From assembly GCA_965208015.1 (NCBI GenBank), contig OZ242308.1, positions 1,302,001 through 1,366,000 on the forward strand: a stretch of 64,000 nt of DNA. The letters are read 5' to 3'. Below, piece by piece: positions 15,893 through 24,940 of this stretch. The position numbers were made by a program, and so were the translations under genes. This stretch comes from Bin87 sp965208015. Its GTDB lineage: Bacteria > Chloroflexota > Dehalococcoidia > Lucifugimonadales > UBA3495. Each line of letters starts with the position of its first letter. Position 1 is the first letter of the stretch. The notes below the pieces were generated by a model. That model was not told the DNA's origin. It did not search any database and saw only the letters and a list, made by a program, of their open reading frames with translations.

Positions 15893-17953
15893 ATGCCCTC
15901 CTATTCTGTAGCTGTTGATGTCGGTGGCACGTTCACCGACATCGTTCTGTGTAACACCGCGTCCAACGCCCAGTGGGTGCACAAGACTCCGTCCACGCCC
16001 AGCGACCCATCGGTTGGGTTCATGACGGGGTTGACCGAAATCCTGGCGACCAACGGGGTCGATGCGAGTGATGTGGGCCACATTTTCCACGGCACCACCA
16101 TCGCCACCAATTCGGTGCTGGAAAACCGGGGAGCCCCGGTTGGCTTGCTGGTAACCGAGGGGTTCCGGTACGTCCTGGAAATCGCGCGGCACGGCACGCC
16201 CCGCCTGGCCAACCCCAACTCCTGGGTTAAGCCCCAGCGTCCCGTGCGCCCCCGGGACTGCCTGGAGGTGAACGAACGGACGGGGTTCGATGGCGAGATC
16301 CTCGCGCCGATGGACGAGGAGGCAGTGCGGAAGGCTGCCCGGCATTTTGCGCGCGAGGGCGTGGCTGCCGTCGCGGTGGCCTTCCTGCATTCCTATGCCA
16401 ACCCGGCCCACGAGCGGCGGGCGCGGGAGATACTGCGGGAGGAACTGCCGGGGGTAGCCGTCTCCTTGTCTTCTGAAGTCCTGCCCGTGTACCGGGAATA
16501 CGAGCGGGCCATCACCACCGTGCTGAACGCCTACGTGACGCCGCGGGTGAGCACCTACATCAAGAACTTGCAGAACTCGCTGCGCGCGTTTGGAAGCTCG
16601 GCGTCGCTGTCGATCATGAAATCCAACGGCGGCATCATCGGCGCGGACACTGCGGTGCAGCAGCCGGTTTACACTGCGCTGTCCGGGCCCGCGGCCGGCG
16701 TGATGGCGACCCTCCAAATCGCCGAAGTCACCGGAATCGAAAACTGCATATCCTTTGACATGGGCGGCACCAGCACCGACGTTTCGCTGGTGCAGGGCCG
16801 GCAGCCGGGCCTGACGCTGAACGGCCGGCTGGGGGACTGGCCGGTGCAGCTGCCCATGCTGGACATCGCCACTATCGGCTGCGGAGGCGGCAGCATCGCT
16901 GAGGTCTCGCCCTACGGCAGCCTGACGGTTGGTCCCGCCAGCGCCGGCGCGGACCCGGGACCGGCCTGCTACGGCCGGGGATCGAACCTGCCCACCGTCA
17001 CGGATGCGAACCTGGCGCTGGGCCGCGTGAGTTCCAGCATCGCCGGCGGGCAGCTGACGCTCGATGTCGACGCTGCGAGCAACGCCATCTGCGAGGCGGT
17101 GGCGTCACCGCTGGGCATGGATTTGGCCGCCGCGGCCAGTGGCATCCTGCAAATCGCCAACAACGCCATGGTGGGCGGCATCCGCAACATCAGCGTGGAG
17201 CGCGGCTACGACCCCAGGGAGTTTGCGCTGGTAGCCTACGGCGGGGCCGGACCGATGCACGCCATCGAGGTTGCAAACCTGCTGGGCGTGACCACCGTGG
17301 TGGTTCCGCCGCACCCGGGCATCGCGTCGGCCTACGGGTTGCTGGTGGCGGAGTTCAAGAACGACTACGCCCGGACGTCGCTGCAACAGCCGCCGGATTA
17401 TGATCTCCGGGGCATGGCGGCGATTTTTGACGGGCTCGAACGAGAGGCACAGGAGTGGCTGGAAACGGAAGGAGTCGCCGGCTCGGACCGGCTGCTGGTC
17501 TGGTCAGCCGATCTGCGCTACGAGCACCAGGGCTCGGAGCTGACCATTCCGTATGGCGGGACGCGGATCAACCGGAGCGGGCTGGAGGCGATGATCGAGG
17601 AGTTCCACCGTCGTCATTCCCAGCTGTACGGGTTTTCGCTGGACCAGTCGGTGGAGATCGTCACGCTGCGGGTCACGGCGTCGGGGCACCTGGGCGACGT
17701 GGCCATGCCGACGCTGCCGGCAGGCGCGAACGATCCGGCCGATGCCGTGGTTGACCGGCGCCGGGTGTACTTCGATGAGTCGCGGGATTTCGTTGAGTGC
17801 CCCATCTACCGCAGGGAGCGACTGAGCCCGGAGGCTCGCATCGTTGGGCCGGCCATTTTGGAGGGCATGGACTCGACGGTGGTGATCAACCCGGGCTGGG
17901 AATCCCGCATTGACCGATACGGCAACTGCATCATGCGCGCCAGCGGAGAGTGA
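15893..17953 (+). CDS. hyuA: Hydantoinase/5-oxoprolinase family protein, subunit A
   Basis: 686 aa, the normal length for HyuA. It begins with the ATP-binding motif VDVGGTFTDIVL, contains HGTTIATNSVLENRGAPVG (about 61-80), then SGPAAGVMATLQIA and FDMGGTSTDVSLV (about 285-297, the second phosphate motif), and GGAGPMHAIEVA. HyuA and HyuB together open cyclic amides such as hydantoins or 5-oxoproline, usually using ATP; acetone and acetophenone carboxylases are relatives. The next gene encodes the partner B subunit one base away. Confidence 0.92.
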   Translation: MPSYSVAVDVGGTFTDIVLCNTASNAQWVHKTPSTPSDPSVGFMTGLTEILATNGVDASDVGHIFHGTTIATNSVLENRGAPVGLLVTEGFRYVLEIARHGTPRLANPNSWVKPQRPVRPRDCLEVNERTGFDGEILAPMDEEAVRKAARHFAREGVAAVAVAFLHSYANPAHERRAREILREELPGVAVSLSSEVLPVYREYERAITTVLNAYVTPRVSTYIKNLQNSLRAFGSSASLSIMKSNGGIIGADTAVQQPVYTALSGPAAGVMATLQIAEVTGIENCISFDMGGTSTDVSLVQGRQPGLTLNGRLGDWPVQLPMLDIATIGCGGGSIAEVSPYGSLTVGPASAGADPGPACYGRGSNLPTVTDANLALGRVSSSIAGGQLTLDVDAASNAICEAVASPLGMDLAAAASGILQIANNAMVGGIRNISVERGYDPREFALVAYGGAGPMHAIEVANLLGVTTVVVPPHPGIASAYGLLVAEFKNDYARTSLQQPPDYDLRGMAAIFDGLEREAQEWLETEGVAGSDRLLVWSADLRYEHQGSELTIPYGGTRINRSGLEAMIEEFHRRHSQLYGFSLDQSVEIVTLRVTASGHLGDVAMPTLPAGANDPADAVVDRRRVYFDESRDFVECPIYRRERLSPEARIVGPAILEGMDSTVVINPGWESRIDRYGNCIMRASGE

Positions 17954-17954
17954 G

Positions 17955-19817
17955 ATGACAATCAGCAAACCGCGCACCGAAACCCGCTCGCGACAGGATG
18001 AACCCGCCCGTCCGGTGGATCCCGTCACGCGGCAGTTGATTCGCGGCTCGCTGCGGGCTGCCCGGCTGGAGTGCGAGCTGATTATCGAGCGCACGGCCAT
18101 GTCAGCGTTCATTCGCGAAAAGAAGGACTACACCGTGAGCTTCCTGGACGCCGGCGGCCGGGAGATCTACGGCGATACCATGGGCAGCGACATCCTGGGC
18201 TGCGTTTGGGACTACTACCCGGTGGAGGCCATGCGGCCCGGCGACCTCTACTGGTACAACGACCCGTACCTGTCCCAGGGCAGCATCACCCACACGCCGG
18301 ACATGGTGTTCATCGCTCCGGTGTTTTTCAAGGGCGAGGTGGTGGCCTACTGCCATTCCTTCGCGCATTTCTGGGATCTGGGCGGGTCGCGGCCCGGCAG
18401 CATCGGGCCGGCGAACACGGAGATCTTCCACGATGGCACCCTGGTGCCGCCGATCAAGATCATCGACGCCGGCAGGCTGAACGACGAGGCATACCGCATC
18501 ATCCTGCGCAACTCCAGATATCCCGACCTGCTGGAGGGCGACTCGCGGGCGCTGATGTCGGCCGCCAATCGCGCGCAGGAGCGGCTGCTGGAGATGTTCG
18601 AGCGCTTCGGGCGCGACACCATGCTGGCCGCCATTGCTGAGGACCAGGCGGACACCGGGCGGCTGGTGCGAGACAAGACGCTGGAGATGATCCCGGAGGG
18701 CGAGTATTCCGTGCGCGACTACATGGATCACGCCGGGGTTAGCGAGCATTGGCACTCGTTCCATCTCAAGCTGATCCGCCGGGGCGACGAGATCCTGCTG
18801 GACGCCACCGACAGCGATGACCAGGCCGACGGCTCCATCAATTTCATCGCCAGCGACGGCGCGCTCAAAGCCTACTTCGGCCAGTATTTCCACCAGTTTG
18901 ACACGTCGCTAATGGCTAACCACGGGCTGCTGGCCGGCATCGACGACGTGCAGTTGCGGGAGGGCAGCATCCTGCGGCCGGAATGGCCGGCGGCGTTGGG
19001 TTGCCGCGCCCACACTTTCACCAAGCTCAAGAGCGCCGTGCGTGCGGTGGTCGCCCAGGCCACGGAGGGCAAGGTCATGGCGGCAGCGGCGGTTTACGTG
19101 ATCGCCTACTGGCGGATGAAGGAAACCGGGACGGGGAACTGGCTCCTGTGCACCGATGGCATCGCGGTGGGGCATGGGGCGCGCCCGTTCGGCGACGGGC
19201 TGGACGCGATTTACCAGCGGCACAACGAGAACTACCCCGGCGAATTCATGGAAATGGAGTACCCGCTGCGATTGGAACGGTACGCCATCGCCACCGATTC
19301 GGGAGGTCCGGGCAAGTACCGGGGCGGCTGCGGCGTCGTCCGAGACGTGCGGCTGCTAGCCGACGAAGGCACCTTCGGCCTGCGTGTGGAGAACAACCGG
19401 TTCCCGGCCTGGGGTGTGGCCGGGGGCAAGGGCGGTGGGTTGTCGCGGGTGATACTGAACCCGGGGACGCCCGACGAACGGGAGATACGGGCTTTCTCCG
19501 ACGACAACCACTGGAAAAGCGGCGACCTGGTTCGGATCTGCACGGCCGGCGGTGGCGGCTGGGGCGACCCCCTGGAGCGGGAGGCCGGGTTGGTGCTGGA
19601 CGACGTGAAGGACGGTTTCGTGTCACCGCAAGCGGCGCTGAATGACTACGGCGTGGTTATCGACGAGGATGGCCAAGCCGTCGACGTGACAGCCACAGCC
19701 GCCAAGCGAGAAGAAATGCGGGCCGGCCGGGGCAAGACCGGGCTGTTCCACCGCTTCGGTTACTTCGATTCGGAGGCCGAAGAACTGGAATGGGTCAACC
19801 GGAACATTCCGCGGTGA
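17955..19817 (+). CDS. hyuB: Hydantoinase B/5-oxoprolinase family protein
   Basis: 620 aa from the ATG at 17955, right after the hyuA stop and behind GGAGAG. An upstream in-frame start lies inside hyuA and adds only non-family residues. Family features: RGSLRAARLECELIIERTAM at the start, DPYLSQGSITHTPDM (about 100-115), HSFAHFWDLGG, and the Gly-rich end GGSGGPGKYRGGCG-like region at about 450 plus CTAGGGGWGDP near 535. It is the partner of HyuA in cyclic-imide or lactam opening. Confidence 0.92.
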   Translation: MTISKPRTETRSRQDEPARPVDPVTRQLIRGSLRAARLECELIIERTAMSAFIREKKDYTVSFLDAGGREIYGDTMGSDILGCVWDYYPVEAMRPGDLYWYNDPYLSQGSITHTPDMVFIAPVFFKGEVVAYCHSFAHFWDLGGSRPGSIGPANTEIFHDGTLVPPIKIIDAGRLNDEAYRIILRNSRYPDLLEGDSRALMSAANRAQERLLEMFERFGRDTMLAAIAEDQADTGRLVRDKTLEMIPEGEYSVRDYMDHAGVSEHWHSFHLKLIRRGDEILLDATDSDDQADGSINFIASDGALKAYFGQYFHQFDTSLMANHGLLAGIDDVQLREGSILRPEWPAALGCRAHTFTKLKSAVRAVVAQATEGKVMAAAAVYVIAYWRMKETGTGNWLLCTDGIAVGHGARPFGDGLDAIYQRHNENYPGEFMEMEYPLRLERYAIATDSGGPGKYRGGCGVVRDVRLLADEGTFGLRVENNRFPAWGVAGGKGGGLSRVILNPGTPDEREIRAFSDDNHWKSGDLVRICTAGGGGWGDPLEREAGLVLDDVKDGFVSPQAALNDYGVVIDEDGQAVDVTATAAKREEMRAGRGKTGLFHRFGYFDSEAEELEWVNRNIPR

Positions 19818-19855
19818 CCCTGGCTCCAAAACCTGTTGGCAAACTGAAAATCAAA

Positions 19856-19955
19856 CCGTCGTTCCTGCGAAAGCAGGGACCCAGAAAAGCTGCGGCGATA
19901 GGAACGTTGGGCGGATTGTACGCTCACTGGATTCCGGCTTTCGCCGGAATGACGG
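19856..19955. repeat. Dispersed palindromic element, copy B
   Basis: The left end CCGTCGTTCCTGCGAAAGCA (from 19856) and the right end, finishing CGCCGGAATGACGG (19955), enclose a core with GAACGTTGG. Length, arms and core match the element at 9974-10072. It fills most of the gap between hyuB and the convergent FMN-binding gene. Confidence 0.7.
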
Positions 19956-19992
19956 CATTTGTCAACAGACCCCACGACCGGGCCTCCGTGAT

Positions 19993-20439
19993 CTACCGCC
20001 GGGACGCACGGGGCGGGTCCTCAGAGTAGTCCCACGAGCGGACGCGTACCGGGGTTACCCTGATGTACGCCGCGCCCGGTCGAGGCTCGGTGGGCAGGTC
20101 GTCCTCAGCGACGCCGCGAAGCCGGGCCGCTTCCCGGGAGTAGTGCAGGATCTGGTCGGGTTCGGTGTGGACGGTCGCCGTGCCCTGAACCATCAACCCC
20201 TTGATGTCCGCCATGGTGCTTCCGGATTCCAGGAGCAGGCTGACGTTGGGGTTGTGGCCGATGTTGCGCAGCTTGAGCGTGTGGGCCCGCACTCCCATCA
20301 GGATTTCGTCGCCGAGGCGGAAGTAGCCCAGGGGCACCGTGTGCGGGAACCCGTCCGGCCCCAGGGTGGTCAGGACGATCCAGCCGGGCTTGCTGTCGAG
20401 AAACTCGTGCGCTTCCTGGGTGGTCAATGGGCGAGGCAT
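19993..20439 (-). CDS. Pyridoxamine 5'-phosphate oxidase-like flavin-binding protein
   Basis: 148 aa split-barrel protein. The pattern KPGWIVLTTLGPDGFPHTVPLGYFRLGDE (in pieces: TTLGPDGFPHTVP, then LKLRNIGHNPNVSLLLE) is that of small PNPOx/F420-dependent reductases that hold FMN or F420. It probably reduces or oxidises a small molecule in the cytoplasm; the cofactor cannot be decided from sequence. It is divergent from the Asp-box gene, with 227 bp between. Confidence 0.8.
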   Translation of the reverse strand: MPRPLTTQEAHEFLDSKPGWIVLTTLGPDGFPHTVPLGYFRLGDEILMGVRAHTLKLRNIGHNPNVSLLLESGSTMADIKGLMVQGTATVHTEPDQILHYSREAARLRGVAEDDLPTEPRPGAAYIRVTPVRVRSWDYSEDPPRASRR

Positions 20440-20666
20440 GATTTTTCACTCCTGGGGCGGATAACGCATTGCGCCGGCCGCTATCTGCCTGGGCCGACTG
20501 GGTTTCAGATGCGTGCATTGTGGCATCCCAGACCCGGCGTCGCAATTTGGATGCCATGCCGGTACTCGGAGCCAATGCCGGGCGCTGACGATAGCCGGGC
20601 GGCGATGCAGGTCTGGTATATTCGTGCTCACAAAATGGAGTTATTTCCCGCGCAAGGAGGACTGAC

Positions 20667-21662
20667 ATGGCCGGCACCAAGAGGATTTACGTGGGAATGC
20701 ACGACGGGGTGTGCGCCGTCACTAGCAACGACGGCGGCAAGACCTGGAAGCAGGGGCCGGTTACGGCCCTGGCCCACGCAGCGGCGCGTCTCAGCGCGAG
20801 TGCGGTGGAACCGTCCCGAGCGTACCTGGCCGCGTATGAGGCTGGGGTGTACCGGACGGACGACGGCGGTATGACCTGGCAACACCTGGGTTCGTATCCG
20901 ACTGATTACGCTCACAGCGTGCTGGCCCATCCCGATGACGCTGACTCCGTGTACGTGGGCAGCGAGCCGGCGGAGATCTGGCGCTCGGCGGACTGTGGGG
21001 CAACTTGGGACGAGTTCGACTCGTTCCGAGCGGTTCCGGAGGCGGCCCAGTGGGGTTTTCATGCGCCGACGCGAGATTCCCACGTGCGCGACCTGCGGGC
21101 GGCGCCCGGCGCGTCGAGCCGGCTTTACGCCGGCATCGAGGTGGGCGGGATGGTGCGCTCCGGAGATGGCGGGTCCAGCTGGAAGCAACTGGACGGGCTC
21201 AATGACGACATCCACTGCGTCAACCTGAGCGCGAACCGGTCCGACCGCGTCTACGTGGCCACGGCGGTAGCGCCCTACCGTTCCGACGACGGCGGCGAGA
21301 CCTGGGAGATGATCAACGACGGCCTGGATCGCCGCTACACGCTGCACATCTCGGCGGCGCCCGACGATGCTGATCTGGTGCTGGTGACCGTTTCCGAAAA
21401 CGCGCGCCGGAGCAATCCCAAGTTCTATCGGTCAGCCGATGCCGGTCGAACCTGGGATCTGGTGCAGGGCGTGGGCGAGGGCGAAAACCCGTCGGACATG
21501 ATGGTGGCTTTCGAGTGGGACCCGCAGGAGCCGAACACGGTTTACGGTGGGACGGACGGTGGCAAGCTGTACCGCAGCAACGACCGAGGCGTTACTTGGG
21601 AAGCGCTGCCCATTGAGACAGGCACCGTGGCGGTCGGCGCGCTGGCGGTGACCAGCGAATAA
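20667..21662 (+). CDS. Asp-box (BNR) repeat beta-propeller protein
   Basis: 331 aa. At least seven Asp-box motifs of the form S-x-D-x-G-x-T-W recur every 40-60 residues (SNDGGKTWK, TDDGGMTWQ, SADCGATWD, SGDGGSSWK, SDDGGETWE, SADAGRTWD, SNDRGVTWE), predicting a six- or seven-bladed propeller like VPS10/sialidase/photosystem-stability-factor domains. There is no signal peptide and no sialidase catalytic pattern, so it is likely a cytoplasmic binding or structural protein. AAGGAGG precedes the start. Confidence 0.8.
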   Translation: MAGTKRIYVGMHDGVCAVTSNDGGKTWKQGPVTALAHAAARLSASAVEPSRAYLAAYEAGVYRTDDGGMTWQHLGSYPTDYAHSVLAHPDDADSVYVGSEPAEIWRSADCGATWDEFDSFRAVPEAAQWGFHAPTRDSHVRDLRAAPGASSRLYAGIEVGGMVRSGDGGSSWKQLDGLNDDIHCVNLSANRSDRVYVATAVAPYRSDDGGETWEMINDGLDRRYTLHISAAPDDADLVLVTVSENARRSNPKFYRSADAGRTWDLVQGVGEGENPSDMMVAFEWDPQEPNTVYGGTDGGKLYRSNDRGVTWEALPIETGTVAVGALAVTSE

Positions 21663-21734
21663 TTCGGCGGCTGACTCGGGCCGTGTTATCATCGGCCAGA
21701 CAATCCCCACGACACTGGAGCCGGAGGTGTGATC

Positions 21735-22751
21735 ATGCCGCCAAGTGGCAACGAATGGCTGGCCCTGACGACGGAACCGATACTGGAACCCGAGCTCCCC
21801 ATCTGCGACCCGCATCACCACTTCTGGGTACAGCGCCCGGAGCCGGTGGACTACCAGCAATACCTGCTGCCGGACCTGGCAGCGGACATCAACAGCGGAC
21901 ACAACGTGCGATCCACCGTGTTCGTGGAGGCCCGTTCCGAATACCGAACCGAGGGGCCTGAAGAATACCGCTCCGTGGGTGAGGTCGAGTTCGTCCAGGG
22001 CATCGCAGACGAGAGCGCGACCGGCGCCCATGGTGAAGGCAGGGCTGCGGCGGCGATCATCGGTCGGGCCGACCTGAAGATGGGCGACGGCGTCCGGCCG
22101 GTCTTGGAAGCGCTGCAGGCGGCGAGCCCTAATCGCTTCCGGGGGATCCGGCACTCGGTGGGCTGGGACCCCCATCCGGACGTCGAAAACCGGGAGGTTG
22201 AGGGCCTGCTGCAACGAGACGACTACCTGGCCGGGGCGCGGGTCCTGCAAGACATGGGTCTGATCCTCGAGACGTCGGTCTATTTCCCCCAGCTGCCGGA
22301 ACTGGCCGATTTTGCTCGTCGGGTCCCGGACCTGCCCATCGTGCTGAACCACATCGGCGGCATGATGCGCACCGGCCCCTACGCCAACCGGGACGGCGAG
22401 GTGATTCCTGAATGGCGCAGCGGGATTGAAGCGGTCGGTGCCGTGCCGAACATAATCATGAAACTGGGCGGTATCGGGATGCCGCGGATCGGGTTCGACT
22501 GGCACACGCGGGAAACTCCCGTGGGTTCCGAGGAAATTGCGGACTCAGTGGGAGACTGGATGCGGCACTGCCTCGACCAGTTCGGTCCGGATCGCTGCAT
22601 GTTCGAAAGCAACTTCCCGGTGGACAAGGTGTCCTTCTCGTACCACGTGATGTACAACGGCTTCAAGCGGTTGTCGCAGGGGTACTCCGAGTCGGAGCGC
22701 GCGGCGGCGTTCCATGACACCGCGGTGCGGGTGTACCGGATAGCGGCGTAG
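21735..22751 (+). CDS. Amidohydrolase-2 family metal-dependent hydrolase
   Basis: 338 aa from the ATG at 21735, 7 bp after GGAGG; a GTG two codons earlier overlaps the ribosome site. The metal motif CDPHHHFW near residue 24 and VLNHIGG (about 205) with FESNFPVDK (about 285) fit TIM-barrel amidohydrolase-2 proteins, such as lactonases and decarboxylases of the L-fuconolactonase/gamma-resorcylate type. Substrate unknown. It follows the propeller gene by 73 bp, so co-transcription is possible. Confidence 0.85.
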   Translation: MPPSGNEWLALTTEPILEPELPICDPHHHFWVQRPEPVDYQQYLLPDLAADINSGHNVRSTVFVEARSEYRTEGPEEYRSVGEVEFVQGIADESATGAHGEGRAAAAIIGRADLKMGDGVRPVLEALQAASPNRFRGIRHSVGWDPHPDVENREVEGLLQRDDYLAGARVLQDMGLILETSVYFPQLPELADFARRVPDLPIVLNHIGGMMRTGPYANRDGEVIPEWRSGIEAVGAVPNIIMKLGGIGMPRIGFDWHTRETPVGSEEIADSVGDWMRHCLDQFGPDRCMFESNFPVDKVSFSYHVMYNGFKRLSQGYSESERAAAFHDTAVRVYRIAA

Positions 22752-22831
22752 GAATGGCGACCGCGCTTGACCACTGATAGCAGGGGCGTCCACCATGGGC
22801 GCCCCGACTCAAGACACAAAGGAGGCTTGCC

Positions 22832-23980
22832 ATGGAGCCCTTTGAGATTGCCATAAGCGACGACGTGCTGGAGGACCTGCGGCGCCGGCTGAAACACACC
22901 CGCTGGCCGGACGAGATGCCCGGGACGGGTTGGGAGTACGGCTCCAATCTCGATTACATCAAGGAACTTATCGAGTATTGGCGCACGGACTTCGACTGGC
23001 GCGCGCAGGAAAAGAAGCTCAACGCGTTCCATCACTTCAAAACCAAGGTTGACGGGTTGAGCATCCACTTCATCAAAGAAAACGGCACCGGCCCCAATCC
23101 GATGCCGCTGGTGATCACCCACGGCTGGCCCAGCACGTTCTTCGAGATGACCAAGATTATTCCGCTGCTGGCAGATCCCGGTGGACACGGTGGCGATCCG
23201 GCCGACTCTTTTGACGTGATCGCGCCGTCCCTGCCCGGCTTCGGGTTCTCGCAGGCGTCCCAGGAGCCGGGGATGCAGGTGCAGAAGGTGGCCGACCTGT
23301 GGGCAAAGCTGATGACCGAGAACCTGGGGTATCCCAAGTTCGCGGCCCAGGGTGGAGACATCGGCGCGGGGGTCACCTCGCGGCTGGGATACGCCCATTC
23401 CGACAAGATGATCGGCGTGCACCTGACTTCGATAACACGCCCAACGCCCTACTTGGGGCCGGGCTCGCGGCCGCTCACCGAGGCGGAACAGGCGCACTCA
23501 GATCAGCGCGAGCGATGGCAGCAGAGCGAGGGCGGATACAGCCACATCCAGGGCACCAAGCCGCAAACGCTGTCCTACGGGCTTAACGATTCACCGGCCG
23601 GTCTGGCGGCGTGGATCGTGGAGAAGTACCGCACCTGGAGCGACTGCAATGGCGACGTTGAAAGCACTTACACCAAGGACGAGTTGCTGACCACGGTGAC
23701 CATCTACTGGGTTACGCAGACCATCGGGTCATCGGTGCGGATGTACAAAGAGAACCAGAGTTCAGTGTGGGAGATGGAGCAGGACGAAAGGGTTCCGACG
23801 CCAGCGGGGATGGCGATGTTCCCGCAGGAGATCGCCAAGCCGCCGCGCGAATGGGCGGAGCGTTCTTGGGATGTCCTCCGGTGGACGCAGATGCCCCGGG
23901 GCGGCCACTTTGCCGCACTCGAAGAGCCGGAACTGCTGGCCCACGAGGTGCGGGAGTTCTTCAAACCGTTCCGCATTTGA
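22832..23980 (+). CDS. Epoxide hydrolase, microsomal type
   Basis: 382 aa with the amino-terminal EHN domain (DVLEDLRRRLKHTRWPDEMP, about 11-30; then YWRTDFDWRAQEKKLN) and an alpha/beta-hydrolase domain. Oxyanion motif HGWPSTFFEM (about 93), nucleophile Asp in GGDIGAGV (about 173), and the late His in GGHFAALEEPELL. These enzymes open epoxides to diols by a covalent ester intermediate. AAGGAGG precedes the start. It ends before a strong hairpin shared with the convergent gene. Confidence 0.9.
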   Translation: MEPFEIAISDDVLEDLRRRLKHTRWPDEMPGTGWEYGSNLDYIKELIEYWRTDFDWRAQEKKLNAFHHFKTKVDGLSIHFIKENGTGPNPMPLVITHGWPSTFFEMTKIIPLLADPGGHGGDPADSFDVIAPSLPGFGFSQASQEPGMQVQKVADLWAKLMTENLGYPKFAAQGGDIGAGVTSRLGYAHSDKMIGVHLTSITRPTPYLGPGSRPLTEAEQAHSDQRERWQQSEGGYSHIQGTKPQTLSYGLNDSPAGLAAWIVEKYRTWSDCNGDVESTYTKDELLTTVTIYWVTQTIGSSVRMYKENQSSVWEMEQDERVPTPAGMAMFPQEIAKPPREWAERSWDVLRWTQMPRGGHFAALEEPELLAHEVREFFKPFRI

Positions 23981-24007
23981 TCGGGCGAACCCGCATCTAC
24001 GGCAAGA

Positions 24008-24033
24008 CAGGGGCGAATGATTATTCGCCCCTG
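24008..24033. terminator. Bidirectional hairpin terminator
   Basis: A perfect 11-bp stem (CAGGGGCGAAT / ATTCGCCCCTG) with a GATT loop, followed on the plus strand by CTTATTTGT. It sits between two convergent genes, so it probably ends transcription from both sides. Confidence 0.7.
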
Positions 24034-24047
24034 CTTATTTGTCGGGT

Positions 24048-24923
24048 TCAGCGGGTCAGGAACTTGATGATCTTAGGGTTGACCTCTTCGGGCCGTTCCT
24101 GGTGCATGAAGTGGCCGGTGCCGGGGATGATGACCTTCTCCAGGCCGCCGGAGAAGTAAGTGTACATGCCCGAGCTGAGAAAGGACTCCAGGCGCTTGGG
24201 TCGGTCTCGGGTGCCGTGGAGGGCGAGGGTGGGAACGCGAATGGGACCGGCCTGGATGATCGCCTGGTCGGCGCGCACCTGGTCGTCCACCTGTGAGGCG
24301 TCGTAGCGGGCGCGATAGTACCCAAGGGCAGCCTGGACGACGCCGGGTTGGCGGAACGTCGACCGGATGCTCTCCAGATACTCGGCGGGGATGTCCCATT
24401 CCGGTGAGGCCCAGCGCCACCATTCCTCCACGAAGGCGTAGTCGTTGTGGGCCACCGCTTCCTCCGCGTCGGGGCGTTGGAAGAAGAACCCGTGCCAGGT
24501 GCCCTGCAAGTACTGGAAGTCCAGGCTGAGCTCGCGGTCGACGCGACCGGAGGCGATGGTCACCAGCTTGATGACCCTTTCGGGTGCCAGTGCGGTGGCT
24601 CCGACCACGGCGCCGGCTCCCCAGTCGTTGCCGATCAGATAGGCGCGATCGGTCCCCAGCGCGCCAATGAGTTCAACCGCGTCCCTAGCCATCAGGGCCG
24701 AGTGGTAACGTCCGTCAGCCGGGGCTTCGGTGGGAGCGTAGCCCCGCATGAACGGAGCCACGGCGCGGAATCCCGCGGTCGCCAGGTCGGGCAGAAGGTG
24801 CCTGAAGGACCAGGCGTGGTCCGGAAACCCGTGGAGGCAGATGGCCAGGGGGCCCTCGCCCATCTCGAGGTAGTGGAAATTGATGCCGTTGGCGCGAACG
24901 CTGCCAGTGTTGAAGTCAGCCAT
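24048..24923 (-). CDS. Alpha/beta-fold hydrolase, epoxide hydrolase/haloalkane dehalogenase-like
   Basis: 291 aa. Oxyanion motif HGFPDHAWSFRHLLP (about 33), nucleophile Asp in GNDWGAGAV (about 102), acid region HGTRDRPKR and catalytic His in GTGHFMHQERPEEV (about 273). The Asp nucleophile followed by Trp is the pattern of soluble epoxide hydrolases and haloalkane dehalogenases. Which reaction it performs cannot be decided here. It starts 18 bp downstream of the end of the LLM gene, in the same direction. Confidence 0.87.
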   Translation of the reverse strand: MADFNTGSVRANGINFHYLEMGEGPLAICLHGFPDHAWSFRHLLPDLATAGFRAVAPFMRGYAPTEAPADGRYHSALMARDAVELIGALGTDRAYLIGNDWGAGAVVGATALAPERVIKLVTIASGRVDRELSLDFQYLQGTWHGFFFQRPDAEEAVAHNDYAFVEEWWRWASPEWDIPAEYLESIRSTFRQPGVVQAALGYYRARYDASQVDDQVRADQAIIQAGPIRVPTLALHGTRDRPKRLESFLSSGMYTYFSGGLEKVIIPGTGHFMHQERPEEVNPKIIKFLTR

Positions 24924-24940
24924 GACGCGTCTCCAGTTGA

